Positions 19,010 through 28,587 are shown, counted from the first letter of the stretch. The stretch is 64,000 nucleotides of DNA from Fusibacter paucivorans (GCF_018390735.1 NZ_JAHBCL010000002.1:62001-126000), one strand, 5' to 3'. Numbers and translations are program-made. Notes: a model not told the origin generated them from the sequence alone.

Positions 19010-20046
19010 GGATTAGCTCCTTTATCGGGTTCGGCGGTATTGGTATCAGCTTTGCCGGAATCCGACGGAGATTGCGCGATGTCGGAAAACAGGTGGCACT
19101 TGATCTGATGCTTGCCGGAGATCGTATACGTTTTAGGGGCTTCTTGACAAATTGGCATGACTTTAGGACAACGGTCCATGAATTTGCATCCAACAGGCAA
19201 ATTAGTCGGATCCGGCATTAAGCCGTCTATGGTATAGAGGCGTTCAACATCCTGATCAAGGCTTGGAATAGAGCCAAATAAACCTACCGTATACGGATGA
19301 TGTACAGGGGCATCAAAGATATCCTCCATCATGCCGTATTCAACGATTTCACCGGCATACATAACGGCGACTTCATCGCAGGTTTGTGCGACAATGCCGA
19401 GGTCATGCGTGATCATAATCATGGCTGTTTGCAGTTCAGATTTCAAATCGTTTATCATTTGAAGGACTTGCGCCTGAATGGTGACGTCCAGCGCCGTCGT
19501 TGGTTCATCAGCGATAATAAGTTTTGGCTTGCATGCCAATGCAATGGCGATGATAACACGCTGTTTCATACCGCCTGAGAATTGATGCGGATAGTCGCCT
19601 TTACGCTGAGGTGAAATGCCGACCATTTTAAGCGAAGCATCGACGCGATCTTCAATGTCATCACGAGACATCCCGTCTGGATTGTGGAGAATCAAAGCTT
19701 CGGCAATCTGTTTGCCAATGGGAATGACGGGATTTAATGCTGTCATAGGATCCTGAAAGATCATGGCGACTTTTTCACCGCGAACTTTTCGCATGGCTCT
19801 TTCAGAGTAAGTGAGTAAATCTTCGCCTTCAAATTCAATTTTGCCGGATTTAATGATCCCGGTTCTGTCCGGCAGCAGTCTTAGAATTGACAGTGCCGTC
19901 GTCGTCTTGCCGGCACCGGTTTCGCCGACGATTCCCAGCGTCTGCCCTTTATGAATAGCAAACGAGATGCCGTTGACTGCGGCGACTGTTTCCAAATCCG
20001 TCTGATAGGCGACGGCAAGATTTTCTATAGAAAGTAATGGTTTCAA
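19006..20046 (-). CDS. dppD: Peptide ABC transporter ATPase, DppD/OppD type
   Basis: A 346-residue ATPase: Walker A GETGAGKTT, a canonical signature FSGGMKQR, Walker B LIIADEPTTALD, H-loop THDLG, and a C-terminal Cys cluster (CKFMDRCPKVMPIC). It is the partner of DppF, and the signature here is normal, in contrast to that subunit. It begins 16 bases after dppC and shares a four-base overlap with dppF. Confidence 0.92.
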   Translation of the reverse strand: MKPLLSIENLAVAYQTDLETVAAVNGISFAIHKGQTLGIVGETGAGKTTTALSILRLLPDRTGIIKSGKIEFEGEDLLTYSERAMRKVRGEKVAMIFQDPMTALNPVIPIGKQIAEALILHNPDGMSRDDIEDRVDASLKMVGISPQRKGDYPHQFSGGMKQRVIIAIALACKPKLIIADEPTTALDVTIQAQVLQMINDLKSELQTAMIMITHDLGIVAQTCDEVAVMYAGEIVEYGMMEDIFDAPVHHPYTVGLFGSIPSLDQDVERLYTIDGLMPDPTNLPVGCKFMDRCPKVMPICQEAPKTYTISGKHQIKCHLFSDIAQSPSDSGKADTNTAEPDKGANP

Positions 20047-20062
20047 TGGATACCTCGCTTTT

Positions 20063-20929
20063 TCAGTTTTTCAGTTTAGGGTCTAGTGCATCACGCAGAC
20101 CATCGCCAACTAGGTTAAAGGAAAGTGCCGACATGAGAATGGCAACCCCAGGGAAATAAAGCAAATAGGGTGCTTTAAACATATACTGACGTGCTTCTGA
20201 GAGCAGTGACCCCCATTCCGGCGATGGCGGCTGAACCCCCATCCCAATGAAGGAAAGGCCTGCGGCAGAAAGAATCATAACAGCAATACTCATGGTTGTA
20301 TTGACGATAATTGGTCCCATGGCATTTGGCAAAATATATTTTAATATAATGCGAAAATCCGAAGTGTTGTAAGACTGTGCGGCTTCAATATAATCTTGAT
20401 CGGCGATTGAAATGACGACAGACCGTACCAGCCGTACTGTGCTTGGAATACATGAAATCGTAATGGCAATCAAAAGATTTCTAAGGTTGGCACCTAATGC
20501 GGCGACGACGGCCAATGATAAGAGAACGGGGGGTATCGACATGATGACGTCCATCAGTCGCATGACAAGATTATCAAAACGACCGCCGTAATAACCGCAA
20601 AAGGCACCTAATAAACCTCCAATAATGAGGGAAATAACACTGGTTGAAATACCGATAAGCAATGAGTAACGTGAGCCGTGTACGACTCGGGCGGCAAAGT
20701 CACGTCCTAAGTGATCGGTTCCAAAAGGGTGCGCCATACTTGGACTTAAAAGCCGGTCCGTACCAACTTGTTTAATGGCTTTTTCATAAGGCACGATGAG
20801 ATCGGCAAAAATGGCGACAAATAAAATAATAAGTAATAAATATAAACCAATCATGGCAGAATGATTCTTTTTAAATCGGCGCCAGATTTCTCTGAGCGGA
20901 TGATTGTCTCGTAATAATTTCAGTTTCAA
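20063..20929 (-). CDS. dppC: Peptide ABC transporter permease, DppC type
   Basis: A 288-residue permease with an N-terminal OppC_N-like segment, six membrane spans and the EAA-like loop (EAAQSYNTSDFRIILKYILPNAMGPI). The block FGTDHLGRDFAARVVHGSRYSL is typical of DppC. It follows dppB by nine bases with AGGAGGC upstream. Confidence 0.93.
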   Translation of the reverse strand: MKLKLLRDNHPLREIWRRFKKNHSAMIGLYLLLIILFVAIFADLIVPYEKAIKQVGTDRLLSPSMAHPFGTDHLGRDFAARVVHGSRYSLLIGISTSVISLIIGGLLGAFCGYYGGRFDNLVMRLMDVIMSIPPVLLSLAVVAALGANLRNLLIAITISCIPSTVRLVRSVVISIADQDYIEAAQSYNTSDFRIILKYILPNAMGPIIVNTTMSIAVMILSAAGLSFIGMGVQPPSPEWGSLLSEARQYMFKAPYLLYFPGVAILMSALSFNLVGDGLRDALDPKLKN

Positions 20930-20938
20930 GCGTGCCTC

Positions 20939-21871
20939 CTATTTTGCGTACTTGGATTTAATGCGCGGGTCGATAAAGGCATAGAGCAAGTCGACGATGA
21001 GCATAATAATGGAAAAGAGAAATGCCAGTAAAAGCGTACTAGCCAGTACGACTGGTATGTCCTTTTGCCGGATCGCCGTTACAATATGTGTGCCTAGACC
21101 AGGCATGCCGAAGACGGATTCGATAATGATTGCACCGCCCAATGAAGCGCCAAAGTTCATCCCAAGTGAGGTGATAACTGGGAGCAGGGCGTTTTTAAGC
21201 GCATGGTGAATGATGACGCGTTGTTCGCCGGCACCCTTTGCTCGCGCTGTGCGAATGTAATCCTGCCGGATAGTCTCCAACATGGTTGACCGCGTTAAGC
21301 GCAACAGGCCGGCGGCACTTCCCACCGATAATGTAATGGTTGGCAATACGAAATGTTTCCATGTATCGACACCGTTTGAGGGAAGCCATCCGAGTTTTAG
21401 TGAAAATAGCAGCATGAGCATGAGTCCGAACCAGAAGCCGGGAATGGCTGCAAAGAACATCGCTAAAATAGTAAAGAAGCTGTCAATATAAGAATATTGC
21501 TTGACGGCAGAAACGATGCCAAGCGTAATCCCTGTAATGGAGCTGAGGATAATAGAAGCCACTGCCAGTTTAAATGTGTGTGGAAACTTTGATAGGATTT
21601 CGATAAAGACAGGTGTACGTGTACGGTACGAGATACCAAAGTCAAAATGCACGACGATGTCTTTAACGTAATTGAAAAATCGAACCAAAAAAGGCTGATA
21701 ATAGCCAAGTTCCGTATTTAACTGCACAATGTCCTTTTTGTCTGCGGTCATGCCGAGTATCAATGTGCCCGGATCGCCAGGTGTTAAACTCATAATTGCA
21801 AACACGAGGAAGATAGAGCCCAAGAGTACGGGGATCGTCAGAACCAAGCGTTTAAATACATACCTTGCCAT
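20939..21871 (-). CDS. dppB: Peptide ABC transporter permease, DppB type
   Basis: A 310-residue permease with six spans, the N-terminal block MARYVFKRLVLTIPVLLGSI and the loop YIRTARAKGAGEQRVIIHHALKNALLP typical of DppB. AGGAGGC lies upstream. It is the first gene of the minus-strand dppBCDF operon. Its start is divergent from the flavoprotein gene at 22046, sharing a 174-base control region. Confidence 0.93.
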   Translation of the reverse strand: MARYVFKRLVLTIPVLLGSIFLVFAIMSLTPGDPGTLILGMTADKKDIVQLNTELGYYQPFLVRFFNYVKDIVVHFDFGISYRTRTPVFIEILSKFPHTFKLAVASIILSSITGITLGIVSAVKQYSYIDSFFTILAMFFAAIPGFWFGLMLMLLFSLKLGWLPSNGVDTWKHFVLPTITLSVGSAAGLLRLTRSTMLETIRQDYIRTARAKGAGEQRVIIHHALKNALLPVITSLGMNFGASLGGAIIIESVFGMPGLGTHIVTAIRQKDIPVVLASTLLLAFLFSIIMLIVDLLYAFIDPRIKSKYAK

Positions 21872-22045
21872 ATGTGCCTCCTAAAAAGAACTAAAAATTT
21901 ATCTTAGCTTAGCACAAATATTAAAATTCAGCAATATATTTTGTATTTAATATGTTGCAAAATCCAAAATAGTCTGATAATATGACTGAAAAGGTCACAA
22001 TTGATGAACAATCGCTGATGACCAATCTAACGAAAGGAAAATATC

Positions 22046-24007
22046 ATGAACGATATAGAATGGCAGTATCAATCTGAAATTTCAAAAACAGCTTATCATG
22101 ATAGCGACGTTCTGGTACTTGGCGGCGGTATAGCAGGCTGTATGGCGGCAATAGATGCAGCAAAGAGCGGTATGCGCGTAACCGTGGTGGAAAAAGCTGG
22201 CATTAAGCGCAGTGGCGCAGGTGGCTCAGGTTGTGACCATTGGGAAAATGCAGCGACTAATCCGGGTTCGACCGTTTCAGCAGAAACGTTGACCGCTGCA
22301 ATGATGGATGATAATGACGGTTACAACAATGCTATATCACATTATATAGAAGCACGTGAAGGCTGGCATTATCTCTCACAAATTGAAACAATGGGTGGCA
22401 AAATCAGAGATGATGAAGATCTCTATAAAGGGGCCGCTTTTCGAGATGAAAAGACGAAACTCCTTTACGCTTATGATTATGATAGCAAAACGACGCTCAG
22501 AATTTGGGGGTCTACTTTTAAACCGGCAATGGTTAAAACGATGCGTTCACTTGGCATTGAAATTGTCGAACATACGATGGTAACTAGTTTGCTGACAACG
22601 GAAGAAGGTGTGACAGATTCGCAGCGTACAAAACGTTGTATTGGTGCAATGGGTTTCCAGACGCGAACAGGCGCTTTTCATGTATTTCATGCAAAATCTG
22701 TGATTATGGCAATGTCAAGACCTGCAAGGATCTGGTTGTTTTCCGCTTCATACCCCGGCATTTGTGAATTTAGGCCAATGTCTTGTATTGGTGACGGCCA
22801 TGCGATGGGCTGGCGTGCCGGTGCAGAGTTTAATATGATGGAAAAGTCAGTGCGAGCACAGTTTTCTTCATCCGGACGTTCTTTTCCGCCTTACAGTACG
22901 GGAAATAATCACAATACGTGGTATCCTGCTTCCATGGTTGATTCAAGAGGAAAGACTATTCCGTACATGGATCGTGACGGCAATGTACTCGAACGCGTTG
23001 AAGATCGTTTTAAACCAGCGAACAATCAAGCCTTTTTCTTAAAGGGCGGTAATATTGAACAGGCAAAATATGCTTATGACGGTCCGGAGACAATGCCTTA
23101 TGAAAAACTAAATGAGCTGGGGTACAAATTGCCGTTTTATGCTGATTTAACGGATATGCCTGAGATGGAACGCGATATTATTTGGGGCATGATGGTTGGT
23201 GAAGAAGGCAAAACGAAAATTCCTGTGCTGAAGCATCATACAGATGCCGGTTTTGATCCGAAACGCGATGTTCTGCAGTGCTATGGAGTCGGCTGGCAAA
23301 GTGCTTCATTCTTGCCGCAAGAACGCCAGTTATTTGGTCTTCCAGGCGGTTTTATGAACGACTGGCACCTTGAAACAAATATTGAAGGCCTTTATGCTGC
23401 CGGTGATGCATTATTCTCTTCAAACTGTTATGGTCATGCCGCTTCAACAGGCGGTTATGCCGGCAGACATGCTGCGGAAGGCGCTAAAAATCGCACACTT
23501 CTCAAAGTATCACCTGAAACTGTTGAAGCTGAAAGAGCGCGTGTTTATGCACCGCTTTACAGAGCATATGAAAGCGGCATGACGTGGAAAGAACTCAATC
23601 ACGGTATTGCCAAAACGATGCAGCTGCATTGCGGCGAAATAAAAGAAGCCAATCTTTTAAAGGCAGGTCTTTCAATGCTTGAAACGTATGAAGCAGAGAT
23701 GATCCCGCAGACAGTTGCAGCGAATCCTCACGAGCTGATGCGGCTGCATGAAGTCTACAATATTTTAACGGTATCTCAGTTGATACTCGAAGCATCACTA
23801 TCACGAAAGAAGAGTGTTCCGAAACTGGAGTTTTATCGTAATGACAGTGATGAAAGCGCAGAAGAATCATTTATCGTCATTAAGCAAGAAGCGGGTAAAG
23901 TCTATTGTCGCGATGTATCACTCAATTTTGCAGGCGATGATTTAAAAGCAGCCTATGAACGTTTTAATCCTTCAATGGCTGCTGTGAAAGGAGATGATGA
24001 TCATTAG
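22046..24007 (+). CDS. FAD-dependent oxidoreductase, AprA/fumarate-reductase flavoprotein-like
   Basis: A 653-residue protein with a GAAAGGAAAAT ribosome site. An N-terminal FAD site (VLVLGGGIAGCMAAIDAAKSG, VVEKA), central regions (RSGAGGSGCDHWENA, FRPMSCIGDGHAMGWRAGAEFNMME) and the C-terminal FAD loop (LYAAGDALFSSNCYGHAASTGGYAGRHAAEGA) place it in the AprA/SdhA/FrdA flavoprotein superfamily, closest in layout to the adenylylsulfate reductase alpha subunit. No sat or qmo genes are nearby, so sulfate reduction is unlikely. The next gene is a matching ferredoxin whose start overlaps it. The substrate is unknown; a role in oxidising or reducing a peptide-derived acid is only inference. Confidence 0.85.
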   Translation: MNDIEWQYQSEISKTAYHDSDVLVLGGGIAGCMAAIDAAKSGMRVTVVEKAGIKRSGAGGSGCDHWENAATNPGSTVSAETLTAAMMDDNDGYNNAISHYIEAREGWHYLSQIETMGGKIRDDEDLYKGAAFRDEKTKLLYAYDYDSKTTLRIWGSTFKPAMVKTMRSLGIEIVEHTMVTSLLTTEEGVTDSQRTKRCIGAMGFQTRTGAFHVFHAKSVIMAMSRPARIWLFSASYPGICEFRPMSCIGDGHAMGWRAGAEFNMMEKSVRAQFSSSGRSFPPYSTGNNHNTWYPASMVDSRGKTIPYMDRDGNVLERVEDRFKPANNQAFFLKGGNIEQAKYAYDGPETMPYEKLNELGYKLPFYADLTDMPEMERDIIWGMMVGEEGKTKIPVLKHHTDAGFDPKRDVLQCYGVGWQSASFLPQERQLFGLPGGFMNDWHLETNIEGLYAAGDALFSSNCYGHAASTGGYAGRHAAEGAKNRTLLKVSPETVEAERARVYAPLYRAYESGMTWKELNHGIAKTMQLHCGEIKEANLLKAGLSMLETYEAEMIPQTVAANPHELMRLHEVYNILTVSQLILEASLSRKKSVPKLEFYRNDSDESAEESFIVIKQEAGKVYCRDVSLNFAGDDLKAAYERFNPSMAAVKGDDDH

Positions 24008-24278
24008 TGCCTTTTCATTAAAACGCGTTTTACCGGCAATGCCAATTCACATTGATGAAGCTAAGTGCATTGGCTGTATGAAATGTGTGGATAATTGTCC
24101 CATTGATCTCTTTATGCCCTCAGCACAAAAGGGCGCAAAACCAATCGTCGCCTATCCGGAAGAATGTTGGTATTGTGGCGTCTGCGCTATGGAATGCCCC
24201 AAAGATGCCATTCGCCTTCAGCACCCGCTTATGAACAGACCTAAATGGGTGGCGAAGACATCTTTGCATGAAGAATAA
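23994..24278 (+). CDS. 2[4Fe-4S] ferredoxin, AprB-like electron-transfer subunit
   Basis: Up to 94 residues, overlapping the flavoprotein gene by 14 bases. The ribosome site AAAGGAG abuts the first ATG, so the true start may be ATG 23997, a non-ATG codon just after, or ATG 24039 (MPIHIDEAKC). Two cluster motifs are clear: CIGCMKCVDNCP and CWYCGVCAMECP, with extra residues between as in AprB. The C-terminal tail that wraps AprA in true AprB is absent. It would pass electrons to or from the flavoprotein. Confidence 0.88.
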   Translation: MMIISAFSLKRVLPAMPIHIDEAKCIGCMKCVDNCPIDLFMPSAQKGAKPIVAYPEECWYCGVCAMECPKDAIRLQHPLMNRPKWVAKTSLHEE

Positions 24279-24280
24279 CA

Positions 24281-24324
24281 ATCACCATGAGAAAATGCGA
24301 ATCACCATGTGGTAGAATGGTGAT
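24281..24324. promoter_or_regulatory. Direct and inverted copies of ATCACCAT, candidate operator
   Basis: ATCACCATG occurs at 24281-24289 and 24301-24309 (20 bases apart), and its inverse ATGGTGAT at 24317-24324. The last two form an 8-base hairpin without a T-run. It lies between the ferredoxin and the M42 peptidase genes. Confidence 0.4.
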
Positions 24325-24384
24325 ATTGCCAGAGAAGACGTTGGCGAAAAACATAATTACAATCATATGATATAGGAGAGACTC

Positions 24385-25401
24385 ATGGATACTTTAAAGG
24401 AATTGACACAGTTGTGGGGTGTCGCAGGACGTGAAAAAGCTGTTCGCTTGTATATTAAAGATGCCGTTTTGCCATATGTTGATGCTTGTTATGCAGATGC
24501 ACTTGGAAACCTGATTGCCGTTAAAAAGGGTAATGGCAAAGGTAAAAAAATCATGATGGCTGCGCATATGGATGAAATCGGACTCCAAGTCATTAAAATT
24601 GAACCGGATGGCCGAATTAGAGTGCATGCTGTCGGCTGGGTGTGGGCTGCATCGCTTTACAATGACAAAGTGATTTTTCAAAACGGCGTCATCGGCGTCG
24701 TTGGATGTGACGGCAAAATTGAGGATGCAAAAAATGACAGTGCGAAACTGTACATTGATATTGGTTGCAAAACGAAAGAAGCGGCAGAAGCACTTGTCAA
24801 TATTGGCGACTATTGCGGTTTTATCGGGCCATACTACGAACTTGCCAATGACTGCATCTGTGCGAAATCGATTGATGACCGCGTTGGCTGCTATATTTTA
24901 ATGGAAGTGATCAAAAACATTAAAGCGCCCATTGAAAATGATCTGTATTTTGTATTTACAGTACAAGAAGAAGTGGGCTGTCGAGGGGCAGTTGTCGCAG
25001 CAGAACGCATTAAGCCGGATATTGGACTCGCCATTGACATTACGCCGGATCATTTTTATCCAAGCGACTTGATGGGGCAAAATCAAGTTGGCGGCGGTGT
25101 AGCCATTAAGATTGGCGATCCATCGGCAATGGTTGATGAAAAACTCTACGATCAGATGATTGCTTGCTGTGATAAAAACGATATTAAGTATCAAAGAGAC
25201 GTGATCAATCGCGGCGGTACCGACATTTCCAGTATCAATCAGTCTTATGAAGGGGTTCGCGTTGCGGGGATGTCCGTTGTGACACGCTATCCGCACAGTC
25301 AAAGCGCATTGATTGCAAAGGAAGATGTCAAGGCTACAATAGACCTCATCAAACATTATGTACAAGAGTCTTTTGTGTTTGATGATGAGATATACAAATA
25401 A
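24385..25401 (+). CDS. M42-family metallo-aminopeptidase
   Basis: A 338-residue protein with TATAGGAGAG upstream. Metal ligands and catalytic residues of the M42 family (PepA, YsdC, FrvX) are present: AAHMDEIG, CAKSIDDRVG, the catalytic Glu pair in TVQEEVG, the Asp in LAIDIT and the His in TRYPHSQS. These are cytoplasmic, tetrahedral, dodecameric aminopeptidases. It sits between the electron-transfer pair and the peptide-binding protein, consistent with breakdown of imported peptides. Confidence 0.92.
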   Translation: MDTLKELTQLWGVAGREKAVRLYIKDAVLPYVDACYADALGNLIAVKKGNGKGKKIMMAAHMDEIGLQVIKIEPDGRIRVHAVGWVWAASLYNDKVIFQNGVIGVVGCDGKIEDAKNDSAKLYIDIGCKTKEAAEALVNIGDYCGFIGPYYELANDCICAKSIDDRVGCYILMEVIKNIKAPIENDLYFVFTVQEEVGCRGAVVAAERIKPDIGLAIDITPDHFYPSDLMGQNQVGGGVAIKIGDPSAMVDEKLYDQMIACCDKNDIKYQRDVINRGGTDISSINQSYEGVRVAGMSVVTRYPHSQSALIAKEDVKATIDLIKHYVQESFVFDDEIYK

Positions 25402-25419
25402 ATCCATGAGGGGGATACT

Positions 25420-26991
25420 ATGAAAAGAAATTTAATGTTAATGCTGATGATTTCAGTGCTGCTTGTAGCGCTGACAGCATGTGGCGGTTCGTCAAGTGAA
25501 CCGGCAGGAGAAGCGCAATCAAATGAATCGAGCAATACAGCTGCATCATCTGGTGGGGAGGCAGCCGGTGCTGTCAAGGATTCAATTGTCCTCGCTGTCC
25601 AATCAGACGTGACAACACTGCACCCATCCGATACGAGTACGACACCGGAAATGGACATTACGGATCAGATTTATGACAAATTGATGGACATTGCACATGA
25701 CGGATCAGGCTTTTATGTACCGAGAATTGCCGAAAGCTATGAGATCAGCGAAGATGGGCTCGTGTACACTTTCCATCTTAGAGAAGATGCAACATTCCAT
25801 GACGGTACTCCGGTTACAGCGGAAGATGTAAAATTCTCAGCAGAGCTGTATCAGGCTTCAAAATTCCAGGGGTCGTTGGTAGACGGTCTTTCATCCATTG
25901 AAGTGATTGATCCATATACAATCGCGTTCAAGACGGATGAGATGTATTCGCCGTTTTTAGAAAATGTTATCAGCATTAAAATCGCTTCAAAAGCATACCA
26001 CGATTCTGTTGATGAGATGACATTTGCCAATAATCCAATTGGGTCAGGCCCATATCAATTCGTTTCACATGATGCCGGCAGCAAAATCGTCTTAAAAGGT
26101 TATGAAGGCTACTACGAAGGGGCACCAGCCATTAAAGATGTAACGTATAAAGTTCTTACGGATGATACAACGGTAGCCATTGCACTTCAAACAGGTGAAA
26201 TTGATTTTTCCGATATTACGGAATCAAATTACGCCAACCTTGAAGGCGTTGACGGCATTGTCATTGAACAAGTTCCTATGTCTCGATTTGGTTTTATATC
26301 AATGAACTATGATAAAGCACCATATAATGACGTGAAATTTAGACAAGCAGTCTCTTATGCCATTGACAGAGAAAAACTCATCAATCTTGCAATGGATGGA
26401 CTTGGTATAGTCAATTCCAATATTTTGAGCCCACTGCGATTTGGTTACTCCGAAGATCAGCCGGAATATACCTATGATCCTGAAAAAGCAAAACAACTGC
26501 TTGCCGAAGCAGGGATTACGACGCCTTATGATTTAGGTGTTATGTACATTGCAGAATCTTACAGCACGCAAGCACAAGTTATCCAAAGCGACTTAGCAGA
26601 AGTTGGTCTCAATGTAACACTTGAAATCTTGGAATTCAATGCTTATATTGACAAACTAATGAATGGCGAATGCGGCATTACAATGCTGTCGATGAGTCTT
26701 GAAGGTTCAACGCAACAATATGCGATGGCATTCCAATCACAATTTATTGGTGCTGCGAATAATGTTCGTTACTCAAACCCTGAAATTGACAAACTCTTTG
26801 ATGAGGCTGCAAAAGAAGTTGATCCGGTTAAACGTTTTGACCTATACAATGCGATTTTCACAAAAGTTCAAGAAGATGCTGTCTACGTTGTTCTTTACAA
26901 TAGCATTGGGTTATATGCACATAGTGATGAACTGACATGCCATCCATTTGTTCTTGAAGGACGCTACCGTATTTACGATTTTACATGGTAG
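25420..26991 (+). CDS. dppA: Peptide-binding lipoprotein of an ABC transporter (SBP_bac_5, DppA/OppA-like)
   Basis: A 523-residue lipoprotein: signal peptide with lipobox LTACGG, a Ser/Glu-rich linker, then the SBP_bac_5 fold with YTFHLREDATFHDGTPVTAEDVKFS, NNPIGSGPYQFVSH and VKFRQAVSYAIDREKLI. It is the only peptide receptor near dppBCDF and is the likely receptor for them, although encoded on the other strand and 3.5 kb away. It follows the M42 gene by 18 bases with GAGGGGG upstream, so the two are co-transcribed. Confidence 0.9.
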   Translation: MKRNLMLMLMISVLLVALTACGGSSSEPAGEAQSNESSNTAASSGGEAAGAVKDSIVLAVQSDVTTLHPSDTSTTPEMDITDQIYDKLMDIAHDGSGFYVPRIAESYEISEDGLVYTFHLREDATFHDGTPVTAEDVKFSAELYQASKFQGSLVDGLSSIEVIDPYTIAFKTDEMYSPFLENVISIKIASKAYHDSVDEMTFANNPIGSGPYQFVSHDAGSKIVLKGYEGYYEGAPAIKDVTYKVLTDDTTVAIALQTGEIDFSDITESNYANLEGVDGIVIEQVPMSRFGFISMNYDKAPYNDVKFRQAVSYAIDREKLINLAMDGLGIVNSNILSPLRFGYSEDQPEYTYDPEKAKQLLAEAGITTPYDLGVMYIAESYSTQAQVIQSDLAEVGLNVTLEILEFNAYIDKLMNGECGITMLSMSLEGSTQQYAMAFQSQFIGAANNVRYSNPEIDKLFDEAAKEVDPVKRFDLYNAIFTKVQEDAVYVVLYNSIGLYAHSDELTCHPFVLEGRYRIYDFTW

Positions 26992-27063
26992 TAAATGATT
27001 GATAAAATCAGCATTTGCATTTTGACAACAACAGATATTGCTAACAGTTGATTAGGAGCGGTC

Positions 27064-28296
27064 ATGATTTTAATTCAAAATACCAATGTCCTTACCATGC
27101 AGGGCGATGAGGTTCTAGAGAACGTTGACGTTCTGACGGATAAGGGTAAAATTATAAAATTGGTAAAACATGCACCAAATTATTCTGAAAAAGATGTGCG
27201 AATTGTCAAAGGCGAAGGGCGTTATTTAATGCCCTCGCTATTTGATGCACATGCGCATCTCAACTCAAGTGAAATGAGTTACTTGTTCATCGCCAATGGT
27301 ATTACGGGGATTCGTCATTTAAGTGGTGGCGAAATGGCCATGGCTTTTGCCGCTTCCATTGAACGTGGTGAGCATATTGGGCCTAATGTCTATGCATCCG
27401 GGCCAATATACGATGGTTCAGAGGCGATAGATAAATCACCGACATACCGATATATCGCAACAAAGGAAGAAGCGATCAAGGCGGTTGATGATACCATCGC
27501 CGAAGGTTACCGATGGGTAAAAACATACCCTGCTATTTTACCGGAACATTTGGAAGCTTTAATGGCGCACGCCCGTGAACGAGGGATTAAAGTCTGCGGC
27601 CACATGAGCTATCATGTTGATCACAAGACATTGTGCGACTGGGGTTACCACTGCTGCGAGCACAGCAGCAGTTTACCGAATGATCCGGAATCGATTGCCT
27701 ATTTAGCAGAAGCCGGCATGTGGTTTTGTCCAACACAAGTTGTCTGTGAAACGTTGCCGGATTATGTGTGGAATAGGAAGAAGCTGACGGATTTGCCGCA
27801 TTATGAGTATGTGCCGCAAAAAATTCGCGACTTTTGGGAAGCTAAAAATGAGAAAATCATCGAAGGCTATAAAAGACGTGGTATGAAACCGGACATTAAC
27901 GTCGTTATTAATCGCGGCAAAACTTTTATGGCGCATTCAAAACGCGTCATGGCAGGCAGCGACACGATGTATCCCGGTATGATTGCTGGTTTTTCACTGC
28001 ATGATGAACTCTATAAATTGGTACACCTCTATGGTCAAACCAACGGGGATGTCTTAAGGATGGCTACGGTTAATCCCGCGGCCTATATAGGGCTTTCGGA
28101 TTGCAAAGGACAAGTACGTGTAGGCTTTGATTCAGATCTGCTCTTGCTAAACGGCAACCCACTTGAAGATATCACAGCAACACAGAAAATTGAAGGTGTC
28201 ATGAAGGGTGAAACCTATTACGACAGATCTGCGCTTGATGACTTGTTAAAACGATCTCAGACGGAACCCGTTGATTTTTTTGAAAGATTGTTTTAA
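27064..28296 (+). CDS. Metal-dependent amidohydrolase (prolidase/imidazolonepropionase-like)
   Basis: A 410-residue protein with TTAGGAGCGGTC upstream. It has the small beta domain at both ends and a TIM-barrel with ligands HAH (LFDAHAHLNS), a possible carboxylated Lys (RWVKTYPAI), His (VCGHMSYH), His (CCEHSSS) and Asp (VMAGSDTMYPG), plus the C-terminal NPAAYIGLSDCKGQVRVGFDSDLLLL. Family members cleave cyclic or N-acyl amide bonds, including Xaa-Pro or aspartyl dipeptides. The context suggests action on a peptide taken up by Dpp. Confidence 0.88.
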   Translation: MILIQNTNVLTMQGDEVLENVDVLTDKGKIIKLVKHAPNYSEKDVRIVKGEGRYLMPSLFDAHAHLNSSEMSYLFIANGITGIRHLSGGEMAMAFAASIERGEHIGPNVYASGPIYDGSEAIDKSPTYRYIATKEEAIKAVDDTIAEGYRWVKTYPAILPEHLEALMAHARERGIKVCGHMSYHVDHKTLCDWGYHCCEHSSSLPNDPESIAYLAEAGMWFCPTQVVCETLPDYVWNRKKLTDLPHYEYVPQKIRDFWEAKNEKIIEGYKRRGMKPDINVVINRGKTFMAHSKRVMAGSDTMYPGMIAGFSLHDELYKLVHLYGQTNGDVLRMATVNPAAYIGLSDCKGQVRVGFDSDLLLLNGNPLEDITATQKIEGVMKGETYYDRSALDDLLKRSQTEPVDFFERLF

Positions 28297-28319
28297 CATG
28301 AAAGCAGGGGCGGATGACC

Positions 28320-28454
28320 ATGTCAAAGTATAAACGGACACCTGAAGAGCGACAAAATTTGATGCGCATTGTCAAAATGTTTATGAAGAGTATGCTGGTG
28401 GGGATTGCAATGGTTCTCGTTGCAGTCTGTATTTACCAGTTCTTTATCTTTTGA
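28320..28454 (+). CDS. 44-residue single-span membrane protein
   Basis: A short gene beginning MSKYKRTPEERQNLMRI, with a charged N-terminal half, then one hydrophobic segment (MLVGIAMVLVAVCIYQFF) at the C-terminus. AGGGG lies about ten bases before ATG 28320; in-frame ATG 28314 is an alternative. It follows the amidohydrolase by 23 bases and precedes the terminator, so it is likely the last gene of that operon. Resembles the small single-span partners of membrane complexes, function unknown. Confidence 0.6.
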   Translation: MSKYKRTPEERQNLMRIVKMFMKSMLVGIAMVLVAVCIYQFFIF

Positions 28455-28541
28455 AATTCGCAGTCATCATAAAATAAATAATTGAGACAATTGCATTATT
28501 GACAATTTCCTCAATTGACAGACTGAGTCTGACCAGTTAAA

Positions 28542-28569
28542 CATCTGCGCCAATGCGCAGATGTTTTTT
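28542..28569 (+). terminator. Rho-independent terminator
   Basis: Perfect stem CATCTGCGC / GCGCAGATG with a CAAT loop and TTTTTT tail. It ends the peptide-use operon. Confidence 0.93.
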
Positions 28570-28587
28570 GCATAAATGGGATGATAC

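Noticed and set aside
22046-24278. Dissimilatory adenylylsulfate reductase
   Set aside because: No sat or qmo genes nearby, and the ferredoxin lacks the AprB tail; only family similarity is claimed.
25356-25658. 100-codon minus-strand frame rich in Ser/Ala
   Set aside because: Antisense shadow of the DppA-like signal and linker region.
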